From Rubrivivax sp. (lineage in GTDB: Bacteria > Pseudomonadota > Gammaproteobacteria > Burkholderiales > Burkholderiaceae_C), in the NCBI GenBank assembly GCA_022843905.1, contig JALHMT010000055.1, positions 4,984-38,036 on the forward strand: 33,053 nt of DNA, given 5' to 3'. A program made the position numbers and the translations under genes. This document shows, piece after piece, positions 8,803 through 16,653 of this stretch (position 1 is the first letter of the stretch; each line of letters opens with the position of its first letter). The notes below the pieces were generated by a model. It did not search any database. It worked only from the letters and a program-made list of their open reading frames with translations, and was not told where the DNA came from.

Positions 8803-10071
8803 GTGACGCCCAGCCCTCCCGCCGAACCGCAGACCGACGATGTCCGCTCGGACACGCTGCGCGAAGCCCTGCTGGCCACTTCGCGTGCCATCCTGTCCAA
8901 GCAGCAGCGCTATGAACAGGACCTGGCCAGTGCGCGCGAAACGCTGCGTCGCCAGAACGACGAGCTCAGGCGGGTCAACTCCATCCTCGAGACCACGCTG
9001 GACGCCACGCCGGTGGGCGTGCTGGTGGCGGGACTCGATGAGCGTGTGATGGTGTCCAACCGCCGCTTCACCGAACTCTGGCCCGAGCCCGACCACGCCC
9101 GTGCACCGACGCTGCCCATGCTGACCGCAGCACTGCGCCGCTGGGTGCGCGGCCCGGAATCGCTGACCAGCTGGCACACGGCGGTGATGCAGGCGCCCGA
9201 CGAGGTGCACCGCATGCGCTGGCACACCACCACCGACCGCGAACTGGCCTGCACCGCCGTGCCGCAACGCAGTGCCGGCGAGTGCGTGGGCGTCGTCTTC
9301 AACTGGACCGACGTCACCGACGAAGCCGCCACCGCGCGCCTGCGCGCCGCCGCACAAGCCGATCGGCTGGCCAACGCCGCCAAGTCGGCCTTCATGTCGC
9401 GTGCCAGCCATGAACTGCGCACGCCGCTGAACGCCGTCGTCGGATTCGCACAACTGCTGGAAACGACTCCGACGGTGCTTGCAGACCCGTCTCTGCTGCA
9501 GCAGGTCGGGCTCATCCTGTCGGCCGGCAACCACCTCACCACGCTGGTCGACGACCTGCTGCACCTGTCGAACATCGAGTCGGGCCAGCTGGTGCTGGCG
9601 GAACAGCCGGTCGAGCTCGGCGCCGTGGTCTTCGAGACCATCAAGCTGATGGAAGCGGCGGCCGCCGCGCGCGGCATCGCCCTGCGCTACCAGGTACCGG
9701 CCGACGCCTGGGTGCTGGCCGACCGCACGCGGCTGCGCCAGGTGCTGATCAACCTGGCCTCGAACGCGGTGAAGTACAACCGCCCCAACGGCCGCGTCGA
9801 GCTCGTCGCGCAGCCCGGCGGCACGCACTGGAGCGTGCAGATCCTGGACACCGGGGAGGGTCTGACGCCCTTGCAGGTGTCGCACCTCTTCGAACCCTTC
9901 AACCGGCTGGGCGCCGAGCGCGGCACGGTCGAGGGCACGGGCCTGGGACTGTCGATCTCACGCCAGCTCGTGCAGGGCATGAAGGGCCGCATCGACGTGC
10001 AGAGCACGCCCGGCGTGGGCAGCGTGTTCTCGGTCAGCCTGCCGGCGACGGCACCGCCGCAGAAGGCTTGA
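8803..10071 (+). CDS. Soluble PAS-domain sensor histidine kinase
   Basis: This is a 422-residue kinase without a membrane segment, so it should sense a cytoplasmic signal. Order: a coiled coil at about 33-65, a PAS domain at about 62-172, a HisKA dimerisation helix with phospho-acceptor His203 (SRASHELRTPLN), and a HATPase domain with N box (Asn321 in NLASNAVKYN), G1 (DTGEGL, 349-354), F box (FEPFNRLG) and G2 (GTGLGLS, 378-384). All catalytic elements look intact. No response regulator is adjacent, so it is an orphan kinase here. The start is a GTG at 8803; I see no better ATG before the coiled coil. It follows the MetE-like gene by 35 bases and may be co-transcribed with it. Confidence 0.9.
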   Translation: MTPSPPAEPQTDDVRSDTLREALLATSRAILSKQQRYEQDLASARETLRRQNDELRRVNSILETTLDATPVGVLVAGLDERVMVSNRRFTELWPEPDHARAPTLPMLTAALRRWVRGPESLTSWHTAVMQAPDEVHRMRWHTTTDRELACTAVPQRSAGECVGVVFNWTDVTDEAATARLRAAAQADRLANAAKSAFMSRASHELRTPLNAVVGFAQLLETTPTVLADPSLLQQVGLILSAGNHLTTLVDDLLHLSNIESGQLVLAEQPVELGAVVFETIKLMEAAAAARGIALRYQVPADAWVLADRTRLRQVLINLASNAVKYNRPNGRVELVAQPGGTHWSVQILDTGEGLTPLQVSHLFEPFNRLGAERGTVEGTGLGLSISRQLVQGMKGRIDVQSTPGVGSVFSVSLPATAPPQKA

Positions 10072-10089
10072 GCGGGGCACGCCGGCTCG

Positions 10090-11667
10090 TCACTGCACCC
10101 GGACCCAGCGCAGTTCCAGCGTGTCGTTGGGCCACTGCACCAGCGTCACCTTGCGCAGCATGGCCCAGGTCAGCGTGCGGCGGTACAGCGGCACGTAGGG
10201 CAGGTCGTCGGCCACCATGCGCAGCACGGTGGCCACCATCGCGCGGCGCCGCGTCAGGTCGGGCTCGATGCGGATGGCGTCGATCAGCACGTCCAGCTTG
10301 GGGTTGCTGTAGCGGCCGGCGTTGAAGCTGCCCAGGCCGCTGCGGTCGTAGGTGCGGAACAGGCCGTTCAGCGAATTCCAGGCGTCGGGGCTGGCCGTCC
10401 AGCCGAATTCGACGAAGCTGGCCGTGCCCTGCGTCAGCTTGGGAAAGAACTGGTTGCTGGGGCTGGAGCGCAGCGTGGTGCGTATGCCCACCTGCGTCAG
10501 CATGGCCGCGGCGGCCTGGCAGACGTTCTCGCGCCAGGCCACGTTCACGCAGTCCAGCGTCACCGAGAAGCCCTTCGGGTAGCCGGCCTCGGCCAGCAGC
10601 GCCCGCGCGCGCGCCGGGTCGAAGGGCAGTCGCCGGTCGAGCTCGGCCGGCGAGCCGTCGACCAGCGGCGACAGGAAGGCGCCGGTGGGCTGGGCCTGGC
10701 CGCGCAGCACCTTGTCGACGATCAGCGGCACGTTCAGCGCGTGGTAGACGGCCTGGCGCACGCGCAGGTCCTTGAAGGGGTTGCGGCCCTTCACGTCGCT
10801 GTCCTGCAGTTCGTCGCGCGACTGGTCGAAGGTGAAGTACTGCTGGCCGATGTCGGCCGTCTGCGCCAGCCTGATGCGCGGGTCGGCCTTGAGGCGCTGG
10901 ATGTCCTGGTAGGGCGGGTCGAGCACGAGGTCGACCTCGCCGGTGGCCAGCGCCGCCAGCCGCGTGGCGTCGCTGCGGATGGTCACGAAGCTCACCTGCT
11001 CCAGGTTGCCGTGGCGCTTGTCGGCCCAGCCCCACCACGCGGGGTGTCGGCGCAGCGTGGTGCGCACGTCGGGCTCGTAGCGCTCCAGCCTGAAGGGGCC
11101 CGTGCCATTGGCGTGGCGCACGGCATGGGTCTCCTGCCTGGCGTTGAAGTCCTGCGCGCGCTGCACGCCGTGCTTCTCGCTCCAGGCCTTGCTCATGATG
11201 GAGACGAACTGCAGCTTCTCTGGCAGCACCGCGTCGGGCGCCTCGAGCTGGATCTCGATCGTCAGCGCATCGATCTTGCGGACGGCCGTCACGCCCTTGA
11301 GCTGGAAGGCCCGTTGCGACGGCGGTGCCAGCGCGCGTTCCAGCGAGAACACCGCGTCGTCGGCCGTGAAGGCGCTGCCGTCGTGGAAGCTGACGCCGGG
11401 GCGCAGCTTGAAGGTCCAGCGGGTCGGCGCCGTCATCTGCCAGCTCAGTGCCAGCGCCGGCTCGGGCTTGAACTTCTCATCGCGGCCGACCAGCGACTCA
11501 TGGATCTGGTAGGCCACGCGCGAGTGGTACAGCAGCGCGATGGCGTGCGGGTCCATGGTCTGCGGGTCGAAGGCCGAGCCGATGCGCAGGCTGACGGCCT
11601 GCGCCACCCCCGCTGAGCTCAGCAGGAGCAGCAGAAACCAGCGGGCCATGGTGAGGAATGACGGCAT
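10090..11667 (-). CDS. Peptide/nickel-type ABC solute-binding protein (SBP_bac_5)
   Basis: This 525-residue periplasmic binding protein is of the family 5 type (DppA/OppA/NikA-like). A Sec signal peptide covers about residues 1-24 (hydrophobic core WFLLLLLSSAGVAQA). Family features follow: a strand with DPQTMDPH, the FKLRPGVSFHDG motif, TADDAVFSLER, and the GTGPFRLERYEP segment. The substrate is probably a peptide or a related small molecule. The ATG at 11667 has AAGG about eight bases upstream. No permease or ATPase genes lie next to it, so it must share components encoded elsewhere or act as a sensor partner. It is divergent from the diguanylate cyclase gene across a 112-base gap and convergent with the kinase gene. 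Confidence 0.9.
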   Translation of the reverse strand: MPSFLTMARWFLLLLLSSAGVAQAVSLRIGSAFDPQTMDPHAIALLYHSRVAYQIHESLVGRDEKFKPEPALALSWQMTAPTRWTFKLRPGVSFHDGSAFTADDAVFSLERALAPPSQRAFQLKGVTAVRKIDALTIEIQLEAPDAVLPEKLQFVSIMSKAWSEKHGVQRAQDFNARQETHAVRHANGTGPFRLERYEPDVRTTLRRHPAWWGWADKRHGNLEQVSFVTIRSDATRLAALATGEVDLVLDPPYQDIQRLKADPRIRLAQTADIGQQYFTFDQSRDELQDSDVKGRNPFKDLRVRQAVYHALNVPLIVDKVLRGQAQPTGAFLSPLVDGSPAELDRRLPFDPARARALLAEAGYPKGFSVTLDCVNVAWRENVCQAAAAMLTQVGIRTTLRSSPSNQFFPKLTQGTASFVEFGWTASPDAWNSLNGLFRTYDRSGLGSFNAGRYSNPKLDVLIDAIRIEPDLTRRRAMVATVLRMVADDLPYVPLYRRTLTWAMLRKVTLVQWPNDTLELRWVRVQ

Positions 11668-11779
11668 GTGCTTGCCTTCGGGCAGGGGGAGGGTGCATTT
11701 TGCAGGCATCAAGTCGCAAGGTCCGACCGTCGGGCAGGGCGCTGTTCAAGTTGCCGACAACGCGAGCCGACAAGCCTGA

Positions 11780-13612
11780 ATGACCCTGCCTGCCCCGACG
11801 GGCTGTCGGGGCCGTTTCCGCGGCCCCGACCTGCTGCTGTCCTTCGTCCTGCGCGCTCTGCTGTGGTGCGCCCTGTGCGCCGCCGCCGCCAGCGCCAGCG
11901 CCGCCGCGCCGTCGCGGCTGCTGGTGCTGGACAACCGTCCTGCCGTCTTCGAGGTCTGGCCTTCGCTGTCGGTGCTGTCCGACCCGAGCCAGGGCGCCAC
12001 CCTGGCCGAGGTGCAGGCCCGGCGCGCCGAGTTCGTGGCGCCCGAGGTGCCGAGCGGCAACTTCGGCACGCGGCCCGCGGCGGTGTGGCTGCACCTGCCG
12101 CTGCACAACCAGTCGGGGGCGGCCGACTGGGTGCTGCAGTTCGACTATGCGATGCTGCAGCACATCGACGTTCACCTGCTGCGCGCGGGGCGCGAGCCGC
12201 AGCACATCCGGCTCGGCAGTGCGCAGCCCTATTCGCAGCGTTCGCTGCCCACGCTGACGCACGCCGTGGCGCTGGATCTGCCGCCCGGCGAGCGGGCCGA
12301 GTTGTACATCCGCGTGCAGACCGCCACCGCGATGCTGTTGCCGATCAGTCTGCAACGCCCTGCGGCCTTCGTGCAGCAGGCCACGTCCGCGCAGATGCTG
12401 CAGGGTCTGTACATCGGCTTGTCGCTGGCGCTGCTGGCCTATGCCGTGTTCAACGCCATCAGCCTGCGTGACGCCATGTTCGCGCAGTACGCCGTGATGC
12501 TGTCCGGCATGGTGGTGTTCTTCGCCGTCTACTTCGGCGTGGCCCAGCAGTACCTGTGGCCCGCCCACCTGCCGCTGCTGCCCACGTTGGCGCCGATGGC
12601 CATGCTGGTGACGCTTGCCGCGGCGTCGCTGTTCATCGCCAACGCGCTCGACCTGGAGCCTCGGCGCTCGCGTCTGCGTCTGGCGCTGCAGGCCGTGTCC
12701 GCCCTGGCGGCGCTGGGCTTCGTGGCGGCGCTGCTGGGGCTCATCGACTACCGCACGCTGCAGTTGTTGTCCTCGTCGCTGGGTCCGGTGCCGCTGCTGC
12801 TGGCCTTGCCGGTGGCGGTCCTGCGCATGCGCGGCGGCGATGTCACGGCGCGCTGGCTGGTGCTGGGCTGGGGAGCCTACCTGGTGGGGGCCGTGTGCAT
12901 CACGGGCCTGTTGCGCGGCGTGCTGCCGGTCGACTTCTGGACGCAGCATGCCTTCCAGTTCTCGACGCTGGTGGAGATGCTGGCCTGGGTGCGCGTGCTG
13001 GGCCTGCGCATCGAAGGCATCCGCCGGAACGCGCAGCGAGCCGACAACGAACGCGGTGCGCTGATGTCCCTGGCCCACACCGATCCGCTCACCGGCCTGC
13101 CCAACCGCCGCGGTCTGCAGACGGCCCTGCAGGCGGCCCTGGCACAGAGCCGCCCCGACCGGCCGCTGGCCGTCTACCTGGTCGATCTCGACGGTTTCAA
13201 GCCCATCAACGACCGGCTCGGCCACGACGCGGGCGACCAGTTGCTGGTGCAGGTCGGACAGCGGCTGCGCCAGCAGGTGCGCCAGTCGGACGTCGTCGGC
13301 CGCCTCGGCGGCGACGAGTTCGTCGTGCTGCTGGCCGGCATGCAGGGCGAGGCCGACGCGATGGCACTGGGCTGGAAGCTCGTGGACGCCTTCAACGACC
13401 CCTTCGTCGTGGCCGGCAAGCCCTGCCGGGTCGGCCTGACGGTGGGCTTCGCGCTGGCACCGCATGACGGCCAGGACGCCGCCGATCTGCTCAAGCGCGC
13501 CGATGCCGCCATGTACGCCGGCAAGCAGCAGGGCCGCAACTGCGTGCGCCGTGGTGGCGCGTCGCCGGGCATGACGGGGCTGGACAGCCAGGTCGCCGCC
13601 ACACCGTACTGA
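11780..13612 (+). CDS. Membrane diguanylate cyclase with 7TMR-DISM sensor
   Basis: This 610-residue inner-membrane protein should make cyclic di-GMP from two GTP in response to a periplasmic signal. Order: a signal peptide (to about residue 42), a periplasmic 7TMR-DISMED2-like beta domain (about 45-175, with WLHLPLHNQS), a seven-helix 7TMR-DISM membrane region (about 205-400), a short linker, and a GGDEF domain. The active site is intact (GGDEF at 510-514). An inhibitory I-site RxxD (RQSD, 500-503) sits five residues before it, so product inhibition is expected. Substrate motifs DPLTGLPNRRGL and DLDGFKPINDRLGHDAGD are also present. The ATG at 11780 is used. DISMED2 domains are thought to bind carbohydrate or similar ligands; the ligand here is unknown. 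Confidence 0.93.
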   Translation: MTLPAPTGCRGRFRGPDLLLSFVLRALLWCALCAAAASASAAAPSRLLVLDNRPAVFEVWPSLSVLSDPSQGATLAEVQARRAEFVAPEVPSGNFGTRPAAVWLHLPLHNQSGAADWVLQFDYAMLQHIDVHLLRAGREPQHIRLGSAQPYSQRSLPTLTHAVALDLPPGERAELYIRVQTATAMLLPISLQRPAAFVQQATSAQMLQGLYIGLSLALLAYAVFNAISLRDAMFAQYAVMLSGMVVFFAVYFGVAQQYLWPAHLPLLPTLAPMAMLVTLAAASLFIANALDLEPRRSRLRLALQAVSALAALGFVAALLGLIDYRTLQLLSSSLGPVPLLLALPVAVLRMRGGDVTARWLVLGWGAYLVGAVCITGLLRGVLPVDFWTQHAFQFSTLVEMLAWVRVLGLRIEGIRRNAQRADNERGALMSLAHTDPLTGLPNRRGLQTALQAALAQSRPDRPLAVYLVDLDGFKPINDRLGHDAGDQLLVQVGQRLRQQVRQSDVVGRLGGDEFVVLLAGMQGEADAMALGWKLVDAFNDPFVVAGKPCRVGLTVGFALAPHDGQDAADLLKRADAAMYAGKQQGRNCVRRGGASPGMTGLDSQVAATPY

Positions 13613-13666
13613 TGGGGCGACCCGGCGGGTCGGGTCGGCTCTTCACCGACGGCCTGCCGGCCCGCG

Positions 13667-14365
13667 TCAGCGCAGGGACAGGATGGGCCAGCCGCGGACT
13701 CTGGCCTCGGCGCGCAGGCGCGTATCGGGATCGACGGCGACGGCGCGCCCTGCGGCGGACAGCAAAGGCAGGTCGTTCATCGAATCGCTGTAGGCCACGC
13801 TGTCGAAGTCGCCCAGGCGCTCGCCGCGCGCCGCCAGCCAGGCGTTCAGGTGCAGCAGCTTGCCTTCGCGCATGTTCGGCTCGCCCTGCAGCGCGCCGGT
13901 GAAGCGGCCGTCGGCGCCGATCTCGCAGCCGGTGCCGATGAGGTGCTCGATGCCCAGATGCCGCGCGGTGGGCTCGGTGATGAAGCGGTTGGTGGCGGTG
14001 GTCAGCACCACGGTGTCGCCGTCGGCCAGATGGCCTTGCACCAGGGCGTGCGCCGCCGCGGGCAGGCGCGGAGCAATGCACTCCTGCACGAAGCGCTCGC
14101 GCCAGGGCGCCCACTCGGCCGGCGAGCGCCCCGCCAGCGTGGCGACGTAGAAGCCGCAGAAGTCGCGCGTGGCCACCGTGCCGGCGCGGTAGGCGTCTTC
14201 CATGGCCTGGTTGCGCGCCTGGAACTCGCCGCGGTCGAGCAGGCCGTGCTGCATCAGGAAGTCGCACCACAGCACGTCACTGTCGCCCGACAGCAGCGTG
14301 TGGTCGAGGTCGAACAGCGCCAGGCGCGGGCGGGGCGGCGTGCCGTCGCTCAAGGGTTCTCTCAC
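13667..14365 (-). CDS. HAD-IB (SerB-like) phosphatase, last gene of the leftward operon
   Basis: This 232-residue hydrolase has all four HAD motifs: nucleophile Asp19 and acid Asp21 in FDLDHTLLSGDSD, Thr122/Thr123 in VLTTATN, Lys169 in GKLLHL, and Asp194/Asp198 in YSDSMNDLP. It fits the HAD-IB group (SerB/TIGR01490-like), whose members remove phosphate from small esters including phosphoserine, histidinol phosphate and, in PHOSPHO1, phosphoethanolamine and phosphocholine. The start is a GTG at 14365 that overlaps the stop of the aldehyde dehydrogenase in a GTGA, which indicates translational coupling. I infer from this context that phosphoethanolamine or a similar ester is a candidate substrate. 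It lacks the DxAGT signature of PhnX, so it is not phosphonoacetaldehyde hydrolase. Confidence 0.85.
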   Translation of the reverse strand: MREPLSDGTPPRPRLALFDLDHTLLSGDSDVLWCDFLMQHGLLDRGEFQARNQAMEDAYRAGTVATRDFCGFYVATLAGRSPAEWAPWRERFVQECIAPRLPAAAHALVQGHLADGDTVVLTTATNRFITEPTARHLGIEHLIGTGCEIGADGRFTGALQGEPNMREGKLLHLNAWLAARGERLGDFDSVAYSDSMNDLPLLSAAGRAVAVDPDTRLRAEARVRGWPILSLR

Positions 14366-15735
14366 GCTTGCCGCAGATGCCAGGCCTTGGGCCGCGTGAA
14401 GGCCTGGATGCCGTAGGTCGACAGCGTCAGGCCCACGCCCGAGTCACCGTGGCCCGACCAGGGCAGGCGCGGGCTCACGCGATCGCAGCAGTTCCAGTAG
14501 ACGCTGCCGGCGTTCACGCGTGCCAGCAGCGCCTTCGCCGCGGCCTCGTCCTTCGTGTAGACGCCGGCCGTGAGGCCGTAGCGCGTGTCGTTCATCAGCG
14601 CCACCGCTTCCTCGTCGCCGGCCACCTTCTGGATGCCGATGACCGGGCCGAAGCTCTCTTCCCGCATCAGTTCCATCGTGTGGTCGACGTTGGTGAACAC
14701 GGTGGGCTCGAAGTGGTTGCCGGGGCCGGGCAAGGCCCTGCCGCCGCAGCGCAGCGTGGCGCCCTTGGCCAGAGCATCGGCCACCTGGGCCTGCAGCACG
14801 GCAATCTGCGGCGCACGCGTGATGGCGCCGATGTAGGTGCCGGCGTCCATCGGGTCGCCGGCCTTGAACCCGCCCACGGTGGCCAGGAAGTGCTCGACGA
14901 AGGCGTCGTGGATCGAGGCGTGCACGTAGATGCGCTCCACCGAGCAGCAGCTCTGGCCGGTGTTGTACATGGCGCCGTCGGCCAGGCTCTCGGCGGCGGC
15001 CTTGGGGTCGGCATCGGCGCGCACGTAGGTCGGGTCCTTGCCGCCCAGTTCGAGTTGCACGCGGATCATCTTGGTGGCCACCGCCTGCGCGATGCGTGCC
15101 CCGGTGGCGTGGCTGCCGGTGAAGAACACGCCGTCGATCTTCTGGTCCAGCAGCGCCGCACCGACCTCGCCCGCGCCCACCAGGCACTGCATCACCGCCG
15201 CGGGCACGCCGGCGGCATGCAGCAAGCGCGTGATGTGCTGGCCGGTCAGCGTGGCGTGCTCGCTGGGTTTGTAGAGCACGGCGTTGCCGGTCAGCAGCGC
15301 CGGCACGATGACGTTGCAGCCGACGAAGTACGGGTAGTTCCAGGCCGAGATGTTGGCCACCACGCCCAGCGGCACGTGGGCGATGGTCTCGTGCATGCCG
15401 CCGCCGTCGAAGACGTGTTCGTCGCGGATGGCGCCTTCGGCCTGCTCGAGGAAGAAGTCGATGCGCGGCAGCAGGCCGTTCAGTTCGTTGCGGGCCTGCG
15501 AGATCGGCTTGCCCATCTCACGGGTGAGCGTGGCGGCCAGCGTCTCCAGTTCGGCCACGATGCCGGCGCGGAAGCGCTGCACCATGGCGCACTTGTCGGC
15601 CAGCGGCACGGCCGCCCAGGCCGGCTGCGCGGCGCGCGCCGTCGCGGCCTTGGCGGCCACCGAGGCGGCATCGTCGGCGGGCAGTTCGGCCAGCAGGGCG
15701 CCGTTGGCGGGGTCGTGGATCTTCAGCGTGGGCAT
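14362..15735 (-). CDS. NAD(P)-dependent aldehyde dehydrogenase of the gamma-glutamyl module
   Basis: This is a 457-residue cytoplasmic aldehyde dehydrogenase. Visible features are the nucleotide-binding segment (ISAWNYPY, then KPSEHA), the FTGS loop at 205-208, general base Glu229 in LELGGKDP, and catalytic Cys263 in NTGQSCCS. Length resembles succinate-semialdehyde dehydrogenase Sad/YneI (about 460) rather than PuuC (about 495). It starts at an ATG four bases after the stop of the PuuD-like gene and overlaps the HAD gene at its end, so it is within an operon. From its place next to a GS-like ligase and a PuuD-like hydrolase I infer oxidation of a gamma-glutamyl-amino-aldehyde. Succinate or malonate semialdehyde are alternatives. 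It is clearly a different subtype from the PhnY gene at 26466. Confidence 0.88.
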   Translation of the reverse strand: MPTLKIHDPANGALLAELPADDAASVAAKAATARAAQPAWAAVPLADKCAMVQRFRAGIVAELETLAATLTREMGKPISQARNELNGLLPRIDFFLEQAEGAIRDEHVFDGGGMHETIAHVPLGVVANISAWNYPYFVGCNVIVPALLTGNAVLYKPSEHATLTGQHITRLLHAAGVPAAVMQCLVGAGEVGAALLDQKIDGVFFTGSHATGARIAQAVATKMIRVQLELGGKDPTYVRADADPKAAAESLADGAMYNTGQSCCSVERIYVHASIHDAFVEHFLATVGGFKAGDPMDAGTYIGAITRAPQIAVLQAQVADALAKGATLRCGGRALPGPGNHFEPTVFTNVDHTMELMREESFGPVIGIQKVAGDEEAVALMNDTRYGLTAGVYTKDEAAAKALLARVNAGSVYWNCCDRVSPRLPWSGHGDSGVGLTLSTYGIQAFTRPKAWHLRQA

Positions 15736-15739
15736 GGGT

Positions 15740-16552
15740 TCAGTCTCGTCGGGTGTGTCGCGTGTCTTTGGCGGCGCGTGCCGCGTCCAGGAAGTCCTGC
15801 AGCATGGGCATGTCGTCGAAGGTGCGCGTGTCGCCGGGCTCGTGGAACTCGGGGTGCCATTGCACCGCGGCCACGTACGGGCCCTCGGTCTTGCGGATGG
15901 CCTCGACCAGGCCGTCCTGCGGGCAGCGCGCCTCCACCACGAAGCCGGGCGCCAGGTCCTTGATGGCCTGGTGGTGGATGCTGTTGGCCATGCCGCGCCG
16001 CACGCCGGGGTAGAGCTGCGCCAGCCGGGTGCCGGGCACCAGCTCGATGTCGTGGAAGTGCTTCTCGTACTGGCCGAGCTGGCGGTGGTCCAGCGCATCG
16101 GGCCGTTGCGTGGCGATGTCCTGGAACAGCGTGCCGCCGTGCATCACGTTGAGCAGCTGCAGGCCGCGGCAGACGCCGAACACCGGCTTGCCGGCGGCGA
16201 TGAAGGCGCCGATGAGTTCCATCTCGTAGCGGTCGCGCACGGCGTCGCCGGTCCAGTCGGGGTGCAGCGCGGTCTCTCGGTAGCTCTCGGGCGCGACGTC
16301 GTTGCCGCCCTGCAGCACCAGGCCGTCGAGCGCGGCGGCGTAGTCGTGCAGGTTCAGGTCGGTGCGCGTCACGATGCTGTCCTGCGTCACCGCGGGGATC
16401 ATCACCGCCATCGCGTGCCCGCCCAGCACCCAGTGCGCCACCGACTGCTCCAGGTAGTGCAGTGTCTTCGTGAAGACGCCCGGCAGCGGCCCTTGCGAGC
16501 CGGGGTAGTAGATGCGGGCGCTGACGCCGATCAAAAGAGGCTTGTTTGACAA
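15740..16552 (-). CDS. PuuD-like gamma-glutamyl hydrolase (class I amidotransferase, peptidase C26)
   Basis: This 270-residue protein belongs to the family of gamma-glutamyl-GABA hydrolase PuuD, which cuts gamma-glutamyl amides to free glutamate and an amine. The catalytic triad is complete: Cys128 in GVCRGLQLLN, His233 and Glu235 in QWHPEFH. The oxyanion LQGGND motif is at about 80-85. I place the start at a TTG at 16552 because GGAGGA lies six bases before it and the product begins MSNKPLLIGVSAR, as the family does. A TTG at 16573 would add seven residues but places the ribosome site inside the gene. It follows the iron-type alcohol dehydrogenase after a 101-base gap filled by a hairpin repeat. 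I infer release of the final amino acid in a gamma-glutamylated pathway. Confidence 0.87.
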   Translation of the reverse strand: MSNKPLLIGVSARIYYPGSQGPLPGVFTKTLHYLEQSVAHWVLGGHAMAVMIPAVTQDSIVTRTDLNLHDYAAALDGLVLQGGNDVAPESYRETALHPDWTGDAVRDRYEMELIGAFIAAGKPVFGVCRGLQLLNVMHGGTLFQDIATQRPDALDHRQLGQYEKHFHDIELVPGTRLAQLYPGVRRGMANSIHHQAIKDLAPGFVVEARCPQDGLVEAIRKTEGPYVAAVQWHPEFHEPGDTRTFDDMPMLQDFLDAARAAKDTRHTRRD

Positions 16553-16580
16553 CTCGGGTCCTCCATCAAGCAAACGCCGC

Positions 16581-16646
16581 GGAACCGGCTTCGCCGGGCC
16601 GCTGGCGTTGCCCCCTTGAGGGGGCGCGCGAAGCGCGTAGGGGGTG
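16581..16646. repeat. REP-like triple hairpin inside the operon
   Basis: Three perfect 5-bp stems lie in tandem: CCGGC-ttc-GCCGG (16585-16597), CCCCC-ttga-GGGGG (16611-16624) and CGCGC-gaa-GCGCG (16625-16637). A further GGGGG at 16640-16644 could compete for the CCCCC arm. Similar sequence is, to my knowledge, a dispersed intergenic element in Comamonadaceae; only one copy is visible in this window. It separates the alcohol dehydrogenase gene from the PuuD-like gene and could modulate transcript stability or read-through. Confidence 0.7.
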
Positions 16647-16653
16647 GTTCATG

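Noticed and set aside
13619..13631. GACCC-ggc-GGGTC hairpin between convergent genes as an intrinsic terminator
   Set aside because: The stem is only five pairs and no T-run follows on either strand.
13667..14365. HAD protein as PhnX (phosphonoacetaldehyde hydrolase)
   Set aside because: PhnX has a DxAGT nucleophile motif and a characteristic lysine in the cap; this protein has DLDHT and SerB-like motifs.
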